From assembly GCA_964520975.1 (NCBI GenBank), contig CAZFPA010000043.1, forward strand, positions 1 to 17,231: 17,231 nt of DNA, read 5' to 3'. The notes below the pieces were generated by a model. That model saw only the letters and a program-made list of their open reading frames with translations, had not been told where the DNA came from and did not search any database. The DNA comes from CAZFPA01 sp964520975 (GTDB taxonomy: Bacteria; Bacillota; Negativicutes; Selenomonadales; Selenomonadaceae). The translations under genes were made by a program, and so were the position numbers. Each line of letters opens with the position of its first letter. The first letter of the stretch is position 1. Below are positions 7,382-14,660 of the stretch, piece after piece.

Positions 7382-7408
7382 CAGGCAAGTCCTTAAGACC
7401 GTTGCCTG
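7382..7408 (-). promoter_or_regulatory. Hairpin in the rplB-rpsS gap
   Basis: On the minus strand CAGGCAA (7402-7408) and TTGCCTG (7382-7388) form a perfect 7-bp stem. Inside it GTC and GAC can form a short inner stem around TTAAG. The structure stands in the 61-base gap between rplB and rpsS and ends 4 bases before the rpsS AAAGGAGG. There is no U-tract, so it is not an intrinsic terminator. It could affect rpsS translation, mRNA processing or stability, which is inference. Confidence 0.6.
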
Positions 7409-7423
7409 CCGTTTTCAGATGTA

Positions 7424-8251
7424 TTATTTCGTGCGGCCTTTGACAATCATTTTGTCAGAAGCTTTTTTACGACGAGTCTTAGCACCCATAGCGCATTTAC
7501 CCCATTTAGTAACAGGATGCTTGCGGCCAACCGGGCTGCGTCCTTCACCACCACCATGCGGATGGTCGTTCGGGTTCATCGCTACGCCGCGGTTCTCCGG
7601 ACGGATACCCATCCAGCGGGAACGGCCGGCTTTACCGATCGTGATGTTCTCATGCTCAAGGTTGCCGACCTGACCAATAGTAGCGCGGCAATTGATGTGG
7701 ATTCTGCGGAGCTCGCCAGAAGGCATACGCAGAAGCGCATAATCGCCATCCTTAGCCATGAGCTGTGCAGAAGCACCAGCAGAACGCACGAGCTGTGCAC
7801 CCTTGCCAATCTTAAGCTCTACATTGTGGATCATGGTACCAACCGGAATGTTCTTAATAGGAAGAGCATTACCTGGCTTGATATCAGCATCCGGACCGGA
7901 GACCACCTGATCACCGACTTTGATGCCGTCCGGTGCGAGGATATAACGCTTCTCACCGTCAACATAATTTAAAAGTGCAATACGAGCACTGCGGTTCGGA
8001 TCGTATTCGATCGTAGCAACGCGTGCCGGGATTCCATCTTTATTACGCTTGAAGTCGATCACACGGTAGAGGCGCTTATGGCCGCCGCCCTGGTGACGAA
8101 CTGTCATGCGACCCTGCTGATTGCGGCCGCCATGTTTCTTGAGGCGCTCAACAAGGGATTTCTCAGGCTTATCAGTCGTGATTTCTTCAAAAGAAGCAAC
8201 CGTCATGAATCTTCTGCCTGCGGAATATGGTTTAAAACTCTTTACTGCCAC
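7424..8251 (-). CDS. rplB: 50S ribosomal protein L2 (GTG start)
   Basis: L2 is a large primary 23S rRNA binder needed for subunit association and peptidyl transferase activity. The 275-residue product begins MAVKSFKPYSAGRRFMTV and contains HQGGGHKRLYRVIDFKRNKD in the N-terminal RNA-binding domain. The C-terminal signature RGVAMNPNDHPHGGGEG (about residues 220-236) includes the conserved His associated with peptidyl transfer. It ends in a Lys/Arg-rich tail. Start is GTG (8249-8251) after GGAGGT. It lies 25 bases after rplW. Confidence 0.98.
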   Translation of the reverse strand: MAVKSFKPYSAGRRFMTVASFEEITTDKPEKSLVERLKKHGGRNQQGRMTVRHQGGGHKRLYRVIDFKRNKDGIPARVATIEYDPNRSARIALLNYVDGEKRYILAPDGIKVGDQVVSGPDADIKPGNALPIKNIPVGTMIHNVELKIGKGAQLVRSAGASAQLMAKDGDYALLRMPSGELRRIHINCRATIGQVGNLEHENITIGKAGRSRWMGIRPENRGVAMNPNDHPHGGGEGRSPVGRKHPVTKWGKCAMGAKTRRKKASDKMIVKGRTK

Positions 8252-8276
8252 TTAATTAACCTCCTTTGCCTGAATC

Positions 8277-8558
8277 TTATGCTTCGAAGAACTCAATCGT
8301 TTCTCCGGCAGCCAGTTTTACAACTGCCTTTTTATAATCAGAACGCTTACCAACGTAGCGTCCCATGCGTTTTACCTTACCCATGACGTTGACCGTATTC
8401 ACGGAATCAACCTTCACCTTGAATACCTCAGCAACGGCCTTGGCGATTTCCACCTTGTTGGCTGCCTTGGCAACAACGAAGACATACTTGCCTTCAGCCA
8501 TGAGCTCCGTAGTTCTTTCCGTAATCAGAGGACGGATCAAAATATCGCGTGCTTCCAT
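8277..8558 (-). CDS. rplW: 50S ribosomal protein L23
   Basis: L23 is at the tunnel exit and is the main docking site for trigger factor and the signal recognition particle. The 93-residue product reads MEARDILIRPLITERTTELM, then KYVFVVAKAANKVEIAKAVAEVF, VNTVNVMGKVKRMGRYVGKR and a GETIEFFEA end, all typical. Its ATG overlaps the rplD stop codon by one base (TAATG), which suggests translation of L23 is coupled to L4. Confidence 0.98.
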   Translation of the reverse strand: MEARDILIRPLITERTTELMAEGKYVFVVAKAANKVEIAKAVAEVFKVKVDSVNTVNVMGKVKRMGRYVGKRSDYKKAVVKLAAGETIEFFEA

Positions 8559-9181
8559 TATGCAAATACCTCCTCAATACGTGTAATGGCATCCTTTGTA
8601 ATGAAGAGCTTGTTATGATTCAAGATATCATAGACATTCAAGCCATTCGTGTTGATAGCTTTTACACCCGGAATGTTGCGCGAAGATTTTTCTACGTTCT
8701 CAGCTTCACCAGCGGTGATGATGAGTGCTTTGGAATCTACGCTGAAATCATTGAGCATCTTGACCATCTCTTTGGTCTTCGGTGCTGCGAAATCAATGCT
8801 GTCAAGCACAACGAAGTCGCCGCTCTGAACCTTGTCAGAGAGAGCGCACATGATGGCAAGACGACGCTGTTTGCGAGGCATGCGGAACGCATAAGAACGA
8901 GGTGCCGGTCCGAAAACCGTACCGCCGCCAACCCAGATTGGGGAACGCGTCGATCCGCTTCTTGCACGGCCAGTGCCCTTCTGCTTCCAAGGCTTACGAC
9001 CGCCGCCGCGAACCATACCTCTGGTTTTCGTGGCGTGCGTACCAAGACGCTGCGATGCGAGCTGCATTACGACTGCCTGATGAAGCAGGGCTTCATTGAC
9101 TTCTACGCCGAAAATGCTCTCATTTAATTCTAAATCGCCAACCTTCTTGTTAGCGATATCATAAATTGCTACTGTAGGCAT
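8558..9181 (-). CDS. rplD: 50S ribosomal protein L4
   Basis: L4 has a globular domain and a long loop lining the exit tunnel. In E. coli it also represses the S10 operon. The 207-residue product starts MPTVAIYDIANKKVGDLEL and carries the basic tunnel loop TKTRGMVRGGGRKPWKQKGTG...RARSGSTRSPIWVGGG (about residues 54-89). The KQKGTGRAR motif, where macrolide-resistance changes occur in other species, looks wild type. The ATG start is 12 bases from AAGGAGG, longer than the 7-8 bases usual here. The stop overlaps the rplW start. Confidence 0.97.
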   Translation of the reverse strand: MPTVAIYDIANKKVGDLELNESIFGVEVNEALLHQAVVMQLASQRLGTHATKTRGMVRGGGRKPWKQKGTGRARSGSTRSPIWVGGGTVFGPAPRSYAFRMPRKQRRLAIMCALSDKVQSGDFVVLDSIDFAAPKTKEMVKMLNDFSVDSKALIITAGEAENVEKSSRNIPGVKAINTNGLNVYDILNHNKLFITKDAITRIEEVFA

Positions 9182-9193
9182 AATATAGCATAT

Positions 9194-9200
9194 CCTCCTT
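9194..9200 (-). promoter_or_regulatory. Ribosome binding site of rplD with long spacing
   Basis: The minus strand reads AAGGAGG, then 12 bases to the rplD ATG. An ATG only 3 bases after the site is out of frame with L4. Neighbouring genes keep about 7-8 bases, so this spacing is unusual and may moderate L4 synthesis (inference). Confidence 0.6.
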
Positions 9201-9205
9201 CCAAA

Positions 9206-9850
9206 TTAGTTTTTACCCGGCTTTACGGTGTTCTTAATGACAACGAAGCTCTTCTTCGGACCCGGGATTGCACCCTTGATCAGAAGCAGATTGCGGTCTG
9301 CATCAACTCTTACAACCGTAAGACGCTGTACCGTAACCTGAGCGCCGCCCATATGACCCGGCAGCTTCTTGCCCTTCAGAACACGACCGCCGTGACCACT
9401 GATCATCGCGCCTGTGGAACCAGGTTCACGATGCGACTTCGAGCCATGGCCCATAGGACCGCAAGCGAAGTTATGACGTTTGATACCGCCGGCAAATCCT
9501 TTACCCTTCGAAGTACCAGTAACGTCAACTAATTCTCCGGCACTAAATATGTCAACGCCGATCGTATCGCCGACGTTATATTCAGAAGCATCCGCCAGAC
9601 GCATTTCACGAATGAATTTAACCGGTGCAACACCAGCCTTTGCGAAATGGCCCTTCATCGGTTTCGTTACCTTATATTCTTTTACATCACCGAAGCCAAG
9701 CTGTACAGCATTATAGCCGTCGTTCTCAACAGTTCTGTTCTGAATCACGATGTTCTTGCCGGATTCAACAACGGTAACCGGAACTACTTTACCCTCTTCA
9801 GTGAAGATCTGAGTCATGCCAAGTTTTCTACCTAAAATTGCTTTAGCCAT
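9206..9850 (-). CDS. rplC: 50S ribosomal protein L3
   Basis: L3 is an early assembly protein whose loop reaches the peptidyl transferase centre. The 214-residue product starts MAKAILGRKLGMTQIFTEEG, the Bacillota form. It contains the L3 signature FAGGIKRHNFACGPMGHGSK and the centre-reaching loop HREPGSTGAMISGHGGRVLK, followed by GKKLPGHMGG. Length is normal. ATG start with AGGAGGT 7 bases upstream. The ribosome binding site lies in the 14-base gap after rpsJ. Confidence 0.98.
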   Translation of the reverse strand: MAKAILGRKLGMTQIFTEEGKVVPVTVVESGKNIVIQNRTVENDGYNAVQLGFGDVKEYKVTKPMKGHFAKAGVAPVKFIREMRLADASEYNVGDTIGVDIFSAGELVDVTGTSKGKGFAGGIKRHNFACGPMGHGSKSHREPGSTGAMISGHGGRVLKGKKLPGHMGGAQVTVQRLTVVRVDADRNLLLIKGAIPGPKKSFVVIKNTVKPGKN

Positions 9851-9864
9851 TATTCCACCTCCTC

Positions 9865-10176
9865 TTACAATTTGATCTCGATATCCACACCAGCTGGCAA
9901 ATCAAGACGCATGAGAGCATCTACAGTTTTGGAAGTTGGTTCTAAAATGTCGATAAGGCGCTTATGAGTTCTCATTTCGAACTGCTCACGGGAATCCTTA
10001 TTTACATGTGGAGAACGCAAAATCGTAAAGATATTTTTTTCCGTAGGGAGTGGAATAGGACCAGAAACCATAGCCCCTGTTCTCTTTGCGGTGTCAACAA
10101 TCTTGACAGCGCTCTGATCGAGAGCCTTATGATCATAAGCCTTTAAACGAATTCTGATTTTCTGCTGTTTAGACAA
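9865..10176 (-). CDS. rpsJ: 30S ribosomal protein S10 (TTG start)
   Basis: S10 is a small-subunit head protein and, with NusB, part of antitermination complexes (NusE). From a TTG at 10174-10176 the product is 103 residues, beginning MSKQQKIRIRLKAYDHK. It contains KIVDTAKRTGAMVSGPIPLPTE, the S10 signature, and RMRTHKR-type loop residues (FEMRTHKRLIDI), ending DLPAGVDIEIKL. An ATG further upstream (about 10251) would add 25 residues of non-conserved sequence and ignore the AAAAGGAGG site 8 bases before the TTG, so TTG is chosen. It opens the S10 operon, after the terminator that closes str. Confidence 0.96.
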   Translation of the reverse strand: MSKQQKIRIRLKAYDHKALDQSAVKIVDTAKRTGAMVSGPIPLPTEKNIFTILRSPHVNKDSREQFEMRTHKRLIDILEPTSKTVDALMRLDLPAGVDIEIKL

Positions 10177-10184
10177 TTTGTTTT

Positions 10185-10193
10185 CCTCCTTTT
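10185..10193 (-). promoter_or_regulatory. Ribosome binding site fixing the TTG start of rpsJ
   Basis: The minus strand reads AAAAGGAGG, 8 bases before TTG. This and the conserved SKQQKIRIRLKAYDHK sequence right after the TTG set the start. The upstream ATG has no such site at a useful distance. Confidence 0.85.
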
Positions 10194-10290
10194 CGCCCGG
10201 GTTCCAGACCCGAACACTTCTCCGTGCTAGTTCCCTCGCTGACGCGAGCAATCTACCACGTCATCGCATTGGGGGGTACCATACATCTTA
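10194..10290 (-). promoter_or_regulatory. Structured leader upstream of rpsJ
   Basis: This gene-free stretch between the str terminator and rpsJ holds two short hairpins on the minus strand. One is CTCGC/GCGAG (10244-10248 with 10235-10239) with a 4-base loop. The other is CGGGT/ACCCG (10208-10212 with 10198-10202) with a 5-base loop, ending about 5 bases from the rpsJ ribosome binding site. I see no convincing -35/-10 pair. The S10 leader of E. coli is bound by L4, but this leader does not visibly resemble it and any regulatory role is inference. Confidence 0.45.
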
Positions 10291-10334
10291 AAAAAATCTT
10301 TATATAAGGGCGGCGAAACCGCCGCCCTTATATA
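10291..10334 (-). terminator. Strong intrinsic terminator after tuf
   Basis: On the minus strand a 15-bp perfect stem (TATATAAGGGCGGCG with CGCCGCCCTTATATA, 10301-10334) encloses a 4-base loop GTTT. It is followed by AAAGATTTTTTT. The stem has a G+C-rich core and the U-tract lies on the minus-strand side. It starts 24 bases after the tuf stop and ends the str operon. Confidence 0.93.
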
Positions 10335-10358
10335 GATTACTGTTTAATTACCGAAGGA

Positions 10359-11546
10359 TTAAGCCTCGATCTCAGTTACACGACCAGCGCCAACCGTATG
10401 GCCGCCTTCGCGGATAGCGAAACGCAGGCCCTTCTCGATAGCGATCGGGGTGATGAGCTCAACATCCATTTCGATGTTATCGCCAGGCATAACCATCTCA
10501 GTGCCTTCCGGCAGTCTGCAAACGCCAGTTACATCCGTTGTACGGAAGTAGAACTGCGGACGATAGTTCGTGAAGAACGGAGTATGACGGCCGCCTTCTT
10601 CCTTCGTCAGAACGTAAACCTGAGCCTTGAACTTCGTGTGCGGATGAATGGAACCCGGCTTAGCCAGAACCTGGCCGCGCTGGATTTCTTTGCGGTCGAT
10701 ACCACGGAGCAGAGCACCGATGTTATCGCCGGCAACAGCACTGTCAAGGAGCTTACGGAACATTTCAATGCCCGTGATCGTGGTGGATTTTGCTTTCTCT
10801 TCCATACCAACGATTTCAACGACGTCGCCCATCTTGAGCTCGCCACGTTCAACACGGCCCGTAGCAACAGTACCACGGCCAGTGATCGTGAATACGTCCT
10901 CGACCGGCATAAGGAACGGCAGATCCGTGTCACGGGTCGGAGTCGGGATGTACTCGTCAACTGCGTCCATGAGCTCAAGGATCTTCTTTTCCTGCTCTTC
11001 ATCACCCTCGAGGGCTTTGAGAGCGGAACCAGCGATGATAGGAATATCGTCGCCCGGGAAATCGTAGCTGGAAAGAAGTTCGCGAACTTCCATCTCTACG
11101 AGCTCGAGCAGCTCCGGATCATCAACCTGGTCAACCTTGTTAAGGAATACTACCATAGCCGGAACGCCAACCTGACGAGCGAGCAGGATGTGCTCACGAG
11201 TCTGCGGCATCGGGCCATCAGCAGCACTTACAACGAGGATTGCACCATCCATCTGAGCAGCACCAGTGATCATGTTCTTTACATAGTCAGCATGGCCCGG
11301 GCAGTCAACGTGTGCATAATGACGGTGATCCGTCTCATACTCAACGTGTGCCGTGTTGATCGTGATACCGCGCTCTCTTTCTTCCGGAGCTTTATCGATA
11401 TCAGCATAATCCTCGAACTGTGCATAACCCTTCTTGGAAAGCACTTTCGTGATTGCAGCGGTAAGAGTCGTCTTACCATGGTCAACGTGACCGATTGTAC
11501 CAATGTTTACATGCGGTTTTGTTCTTTCAAACTTCTGCTTAGCCAT
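10359..11546 (-). CDS. tuf: Elongation factor Tu
   Basis: EF-Tu is the GTPase that delivers aminoacyl-tRNA to the ribosomal A site. The 395-residue product has the GTPase motifs in order: GHVDHGKT (19-26), the switch RGITI (59-63), DCPGH (81-85) and NKVD (136-139). Domains 2 and 3 follow, including GRGTVATGRVERG and MPGDNIEMDVELI, and the C-terminus IREGGHTVGAGRVTEIEA is conserved. Length is standard. ATG start, GGGAGG upstream, 20 bases after fusA. It is the last str gene, followed by a strong terminator. Whether a second tuf copy exists elsewhere cannot be told here. Confidence 0.99.
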   Translation of the reverse strand: MAKQKFERTKPHVNIGTIGHVDHGKTTLTAAITKVLSKKGYAQFEDYADIDKAPEERERGITINTAHVEYETDHRHYAHVDCPGHADYVKNMITGAAQMDGAILVVSAADGPMPQTREHILLARQVGVPAMVVFLNKVDQVDDPELLELVEMEVRELLSSYDFPGDDIPIIAGSALKALEGDEEQEKKILELMDAVDEYIPTPTRDTDLPFLMPVEDVFTITGRGTVATGRVERGELKMGDVVEIVGMEEKAKSTTITGIEMFRKLLDSAVAGDNIGALLRGIDRKEIQRGQVLAKPGSIHPHTKFKAQVYVLTKEEGGRHTPFFTNYRPQFYFRTTDVTGVCRLPEGTEMVMPGDNIEMDVELITPIAIEKGLRFAIREGGHTVGAGRVTEIEA

Positions 11547-11566
11547 CTTTGAATTTTCCTCCCTTA

Positions 11567-13645
11567 TTATTCGCCTTTGTTCTTAGCGACAATAGCATCA
11601 GATATATTTTTAGGAACTTCATCATAGTAAGAAACTTCCATGGAGTAGTTCCCGCGGCCCTGAGTCTTGGAACGCAGATCCGTCGAATAGCCGAACATCT
11701 CGGAGAGCGGAACGAAAGCGTTGATGACCTGAGCACCATTGCGCGGTTCCATACCTTCGATACGGCCGCGGCGGGAATTCAAGTCGCCGATAACATCGCC
11801 CATGTACTCTTCCGGAACGATGACTTCAACCTTAACATACGGTTCAAGCAGGACCGGAGTTGCCTTTTCAGCGCCATTTCTGAACGCCATAGCACCAGCA
11901 ATCTTGAAGGCCATCTCCGAGGAGTCAACCTCATGGAAAGAACCATCATATACGATTGCCTTGACATCAACCATCGGGTATCCGGCAACAACACCATTTT
12001 CCATGGCTTCCTTGACACCGGCTTCGATCGGGTTGATGAATTCCTTCGGAATCGCACCGCCGACAACTTTGTTTTCAAAGCTGAAGCCAACGCCCGGTTC
12101 CTGCGGAACGAGTTCGAGCCAGCAGTGACCATACTGACCATGACCACCGGACTGACGAACGAATTTACCTTCAGCCTTGACCGTCTTGCGAATGGTTTCA
12201 CGATAAGCAACCTGCGGGTTACCTACAGTGCAGTCAACCTTGAATTCGCGAAGCATACGGTCAACGATGATTTCCAGATGAAGCTCGCCCATGCCGGAAA
12301 TGATCGTCTGGCCAGTTTCCTGGTCAGTTCTTACGCGGAAGGTCGGATCCTCTTCTGCCAGTTTCTGAAGGGCTACGCCCATCTTCTCCTGGTCATTCTT
12401 CGTCTTCGGTTCAACCGCAACGGAGATAACCGGATCCGGGAACTCCATGGACTCGAGGACGATCGGATGATCTTCGTCACAGAGTGTATCACCAGTCGTC
12501 GTATCCTTAAGACCGACAGCTGCAGCGATATCACCGCTGTATACGATATCGAGTTCCTGACGATGATTTGCATGCATCTGCAGGATACGTCCGATACGTT
12601 CTTTCTTACCCTTTGTGGAGTTATATACATAAGAACCAGCTGTAAGGGTTCCGGAGTATACGCGGAAGAAAGCAAGCTTTCCAACGAACGGGTCAGCCAT
12701 GATCTTGAATGCCAGAGCAGCGAACGGCTCCTCGTCGCTGGAAGGACGATGATCTTCTTCGCCGGTATCCGGATTCGTGCCCTTGATTGCCGGGACATCT
12801 GTCGGTGCCGGCATGAAGTCAACAATCGCATCCAGCATCGGCTGAACGCCCTTGTTTCTGTAAGAAGTACCGCAGGTTACCGGGCACATCTTGCAGGCGA
12901 TGGTTGCCTTACGGATAGCAGTCTTGATTTCCTCTTCGGAGATTTCTTCACCGCCGAGGTATTTCTCCATGAGATCGTCATCCTGCTCAGCTACTGCCTC
13001 GAGGAGCTTCTCACGATACTCTTCTGCTTTTTCCTTCATATCAGCCGGAATCTCTACTTCATCAGCAACCTTGCCAAGATCATCCTCATAAATGATGGCT
13101 TCCATCTTGACGAGATCAACGATACCAGCAAAGTCATCCTCAGCGCCGATCGGAAGCTGGATGGCAACTGCATTTGCGTGCAGGCGCTCTTCCATCATCT
13201 TGATGACGTTGTAGAAATCAGCACCGGTGATATCCATCTTGTTCACGTACGCCATACGCGGTACGTTGTATTTCTCAGCCTGACGCCATACGGTTTCAGT
13301 CTGCGGCTCAACGCCGCCTCTGGCTGTAAGAACAGCAACCGCACCGTCAAGAACTCTGAGGGAACGCTCTACTTCTACCGTGAAGTCCACGTGGCCTGGC
13401 GTGTCGATAATGTTGATGCGATGATTTTTCCAGTGGCAAGTCGTTGCAGCGGAAGTGATTGTAATACCACGTTCCTGCTCCTGAGCCATCCAGTCCATCG
13501 TAGCAGCGCCATCATGAACTTCGCCGATCTTGTGGTTAATACCCGTGTAGAAGAGGATACGTTCAGTAGTCGTCGTTTTACCGGCATCAATATGAGCCAT
13601 GATACCTATATTACGAGTTTTTTCAAGTGAAAACTCTCTGCCCAC
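11567..13645 (-). CDS. fusA: Elongation factor G (GTG start)
   Basis: EF-G is the translocation GTPase and also acts with ribosome recycling factor. The 692-residue product has domain G motifs AHIDAGKT (17-24), RGITI (59-63), DTPGH (81-85) and NKMD (135-138). Domain II follows (GKLAFFRVYSGTLTAG), then domain III, domain IV (GGHGQYGHCWLELVPQEPG) and domain V (NSRRGRIEGMEPRNG). Length matches the family. Start is GTG (13643-13645), with AAGGAG 10 bases upstream. From codon 7 to the end the frame contains no TTA, CTA or TCA codon, which is why the opposite strand is open over nearly the whole gene. This reads as codon bias of a highly expressed gene. Confidence 0.99.
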   Translation of the reverse strand: MGREFSLEKTRNIGIMAHIDAGKTTTTERILFYTGINHKIGEVHDGAATMDWMAQEQERGITITSAATTCHWKNHRINIIDTPGHVDFTVEVERSLRVLDGAVAVLTARGGVEPQTETVWRQAEKYNVPRMAYVNKMDITGADFYNVIKMMEERLHANAVAIQLPIGAEDDFAGIVDLVKMEAIIYEDDLGKVADEVEIPADMKEKAEEYREKLLEAVAEQDDDLMEKYLGGEEISEEEIKTAIRKATIACKMCPVTCGTSYRNKGVQPMLDAIVDFMPAPTDVPAIKGTNPDTGEEDHRPSSDEEPFAALAFKIMADPFVGKLAFFRVYSGTLTAGSYVYNSTKGKKERIGRILQMHANHRQELDIVYSGDIAAAVGLKDTTTGDTLCDEDHPIVLESMEFPDPVISVAVEPKTKNDQEKMGVALQKLAEEDPTFRVRTDQETGQTIISGMGELHLEIIVDRMLREFKVDCTVGNPQVAYRETIRKTVKAEGKFVRQSGGHGQYGHCWLELVPQEPGVGFSFENKVVGGAIPKEFINPIEAGVKEAMENGVVAGYPMVDVKAIVYDGSFHEVDSSEMAFKIAGAMAFRNGAEKATPVLLEPYVKVEVIVPEEYMGDVIGDLNSRRGRIEGMEPRNGAQVINAFVPLSEMFGYSTDLRSKTQGRGNYSMEVSYYDEVPKNISDAIVAKNKGE

Positions 13646-13683
13646 TGTTATATCGCTCCTTAATTTAGATACTGCTTATAAAA

Positions 13684-14154
13684 TTACCAACGATAATGAG
13701 CGAATGCCTTATTAGCTTCAGCCATCTTATGCGTATCTTCTTTTTTCTTAATTGCTGCGCCCGTATTGTTTGCAGCATCCATGAGTTCACCGGAAAGTCT
13801 CTCATCCATGGTCTTCTCACCGCGCAGTCTTGCGTAGTTTACGATCCAGCGGATACCGAGCGTCATACGGCGATCCGGACGAACCTCGACCGGAACCTGG
13901 TAGTTTGCACCACCGACACGGCGGGCACGTACTTCGAGTACCGGCATAACATTCTTGAGTGCCGTTTCGAAAACTTCCAGAGGATCTTTACCCGTCTTAG
14001 CACGGATAGTCTCGAAAGCATCATAAACGACTCTCTCAGCAACGCCCTTTTTACCAGAAAGCATTACTTTATTGATAAACTTTGTAACGATTTTAGAGTT
14101 GTATACCGGATCCGGTAATACATCACGTTTCGGTACAGCACCTTTTCTTGGCAT
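13684..14154 (-). CDS. rpsG: 30S ribosomal protein S7
   Basis: S7 is a primary 16S rRNA binder that nucleates the head and lies near the E site. In E. coli it represses the str operon. The 156-residue product starts MPRKGAVPKRDVLPDPVYNS and contains KFINKVMLSGKKGVAERVVYDAF split over residues about 25-47. The S7 signature VRARRVGGANYQVPVEVRPDRR also spans the middle. The C-terminus ends in HKMAEANKAFAHYRW. ATG start with AAGGAGGG upstream, 38 bases after rpsL and 38 before fusA. Confidence 0.98.
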   Translation of the reverse strand: MPRKGAVPKRDVLPDPVYNSKIVTKFINKVMLSGKKGVAERVVYDAFETIRAKTGKDPLEVFETALKNVMPVLEVRARRVGGANYQVPVEVRPDRRMTLGIRWIVNYARLRGEKTMDERLSGELMDAANNTGAAIKKKEDTHKMAEANKAFAHYRW

Positions 14155-14192
14155 TGTTTTCCCTCCTTACCATAATTCTTCATTTCTTTGTC

Positions 14193-14570
14193 TTATTTTT
14201 TCTTAGCGCGCTTCGCACCGTACTTGGATCTGGACTGTGCTCTGTCCTGAACACCTGCCGTATCCAAAGAGCCGCGAATGATGTGGTAACGAACACCTGG
14301 TAAGTCCTTAACACGTCCGCCTCTGATCAAGACAACACTATGTTCCTGAAGATTATGGCCAATGCCTGGGATATATGCGGTTACTTCAATGCTATTCGTC
14401 AAACGAACACGGGCAACCTTACGAAGTGCCGAGTTTGGCTTTTTCGGAGTAGTTGTATATACTCTCGTGCAAACCCCACGTTTTTGTGGGCAATTCTTTA
14501 ATGCCGGTGCTGTAGATTTTTCCTGCATGCTCTGTCTGCTCTTGCGAACTAACTGATTGATTGTAGGCAT
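14193..14570 (-). CDS. rpsL: 30S ribosomal protein S12
   Basis: S12 lies at the decoding centre and controls accuracy. From the ATG at 14568-14570 the product is 125 residues, beginning MPTINQLVRKSRQSMQEK. TTTPKKPNSALRKVARVRL carries K43, and RGGRVKDLPGVRYH carries K88. Both lysines, the main streptomycin-resistance positions, have the wild-type residue. Asp89, methylthiolated in some bacteria, is also present. A longer frame starts seven codons upstream but runs through the GGAGG site, which is 7 bases from the chosen ATG. It is the second gene of the str operon here. Confidence 0.98.
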   Translation of the reverse strand: MPTINQLVRKSRQSMQEKSTAPALKNCPQKRGVCTRVYTTTPKKPNSALRKVARVRLTNSIEVTAYIPGIGHNLQEHSVVLIRGGRVKDLPGVRYHIIRGSLDTAGVQDRAQSRSKYGAKRAKKK

Positions 14571-14621
14571 ACATGCACCTCCTTCCTTCAAATTGAGAAT
14601 TTATTATTTATTAATAATCCC

Positions 14622-14641
14622 GCTGAACCCGAAGGCTCAAC
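14622..14641 (-). promoter_or_regulatory. UUCG-tetraloop hairpin between the L7Ae gene and rpsL
   Basis: The minus strand reads GTTGAGCC-TTCG-GGTTCAGC, an 8-bp stem with two G-U pairs closed by a C(UUCG)G tetraloop, a very stable RNA loop. It lies in the 90-base gap between the two genes. An AU-rich run without a U-tract follows, so it is not a classical terminator. It may be a processing site, a stability element or a regulator binding site (inference). Confidence 0.65.
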
Positions 14642-14660
14642 GAAATTTTTAACAACAAGG

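Noticed and set aside
10398..11552. A 384-codon plus-strand frame opposite tuf
   Set aside because: Same register effect of codon bias in a highly expressed gene; no recognisable protein features.
11549..13630. A 693-codon open frame on the plus strand opposite fusA
   Set aside because: It runs in register with fusA codons and is open only because fusA lacks TTA, CTA and TCA codons after Ser6. It ends at the complement of that TCA. Its translation shows no family pattern, while fusA is unmistakable.
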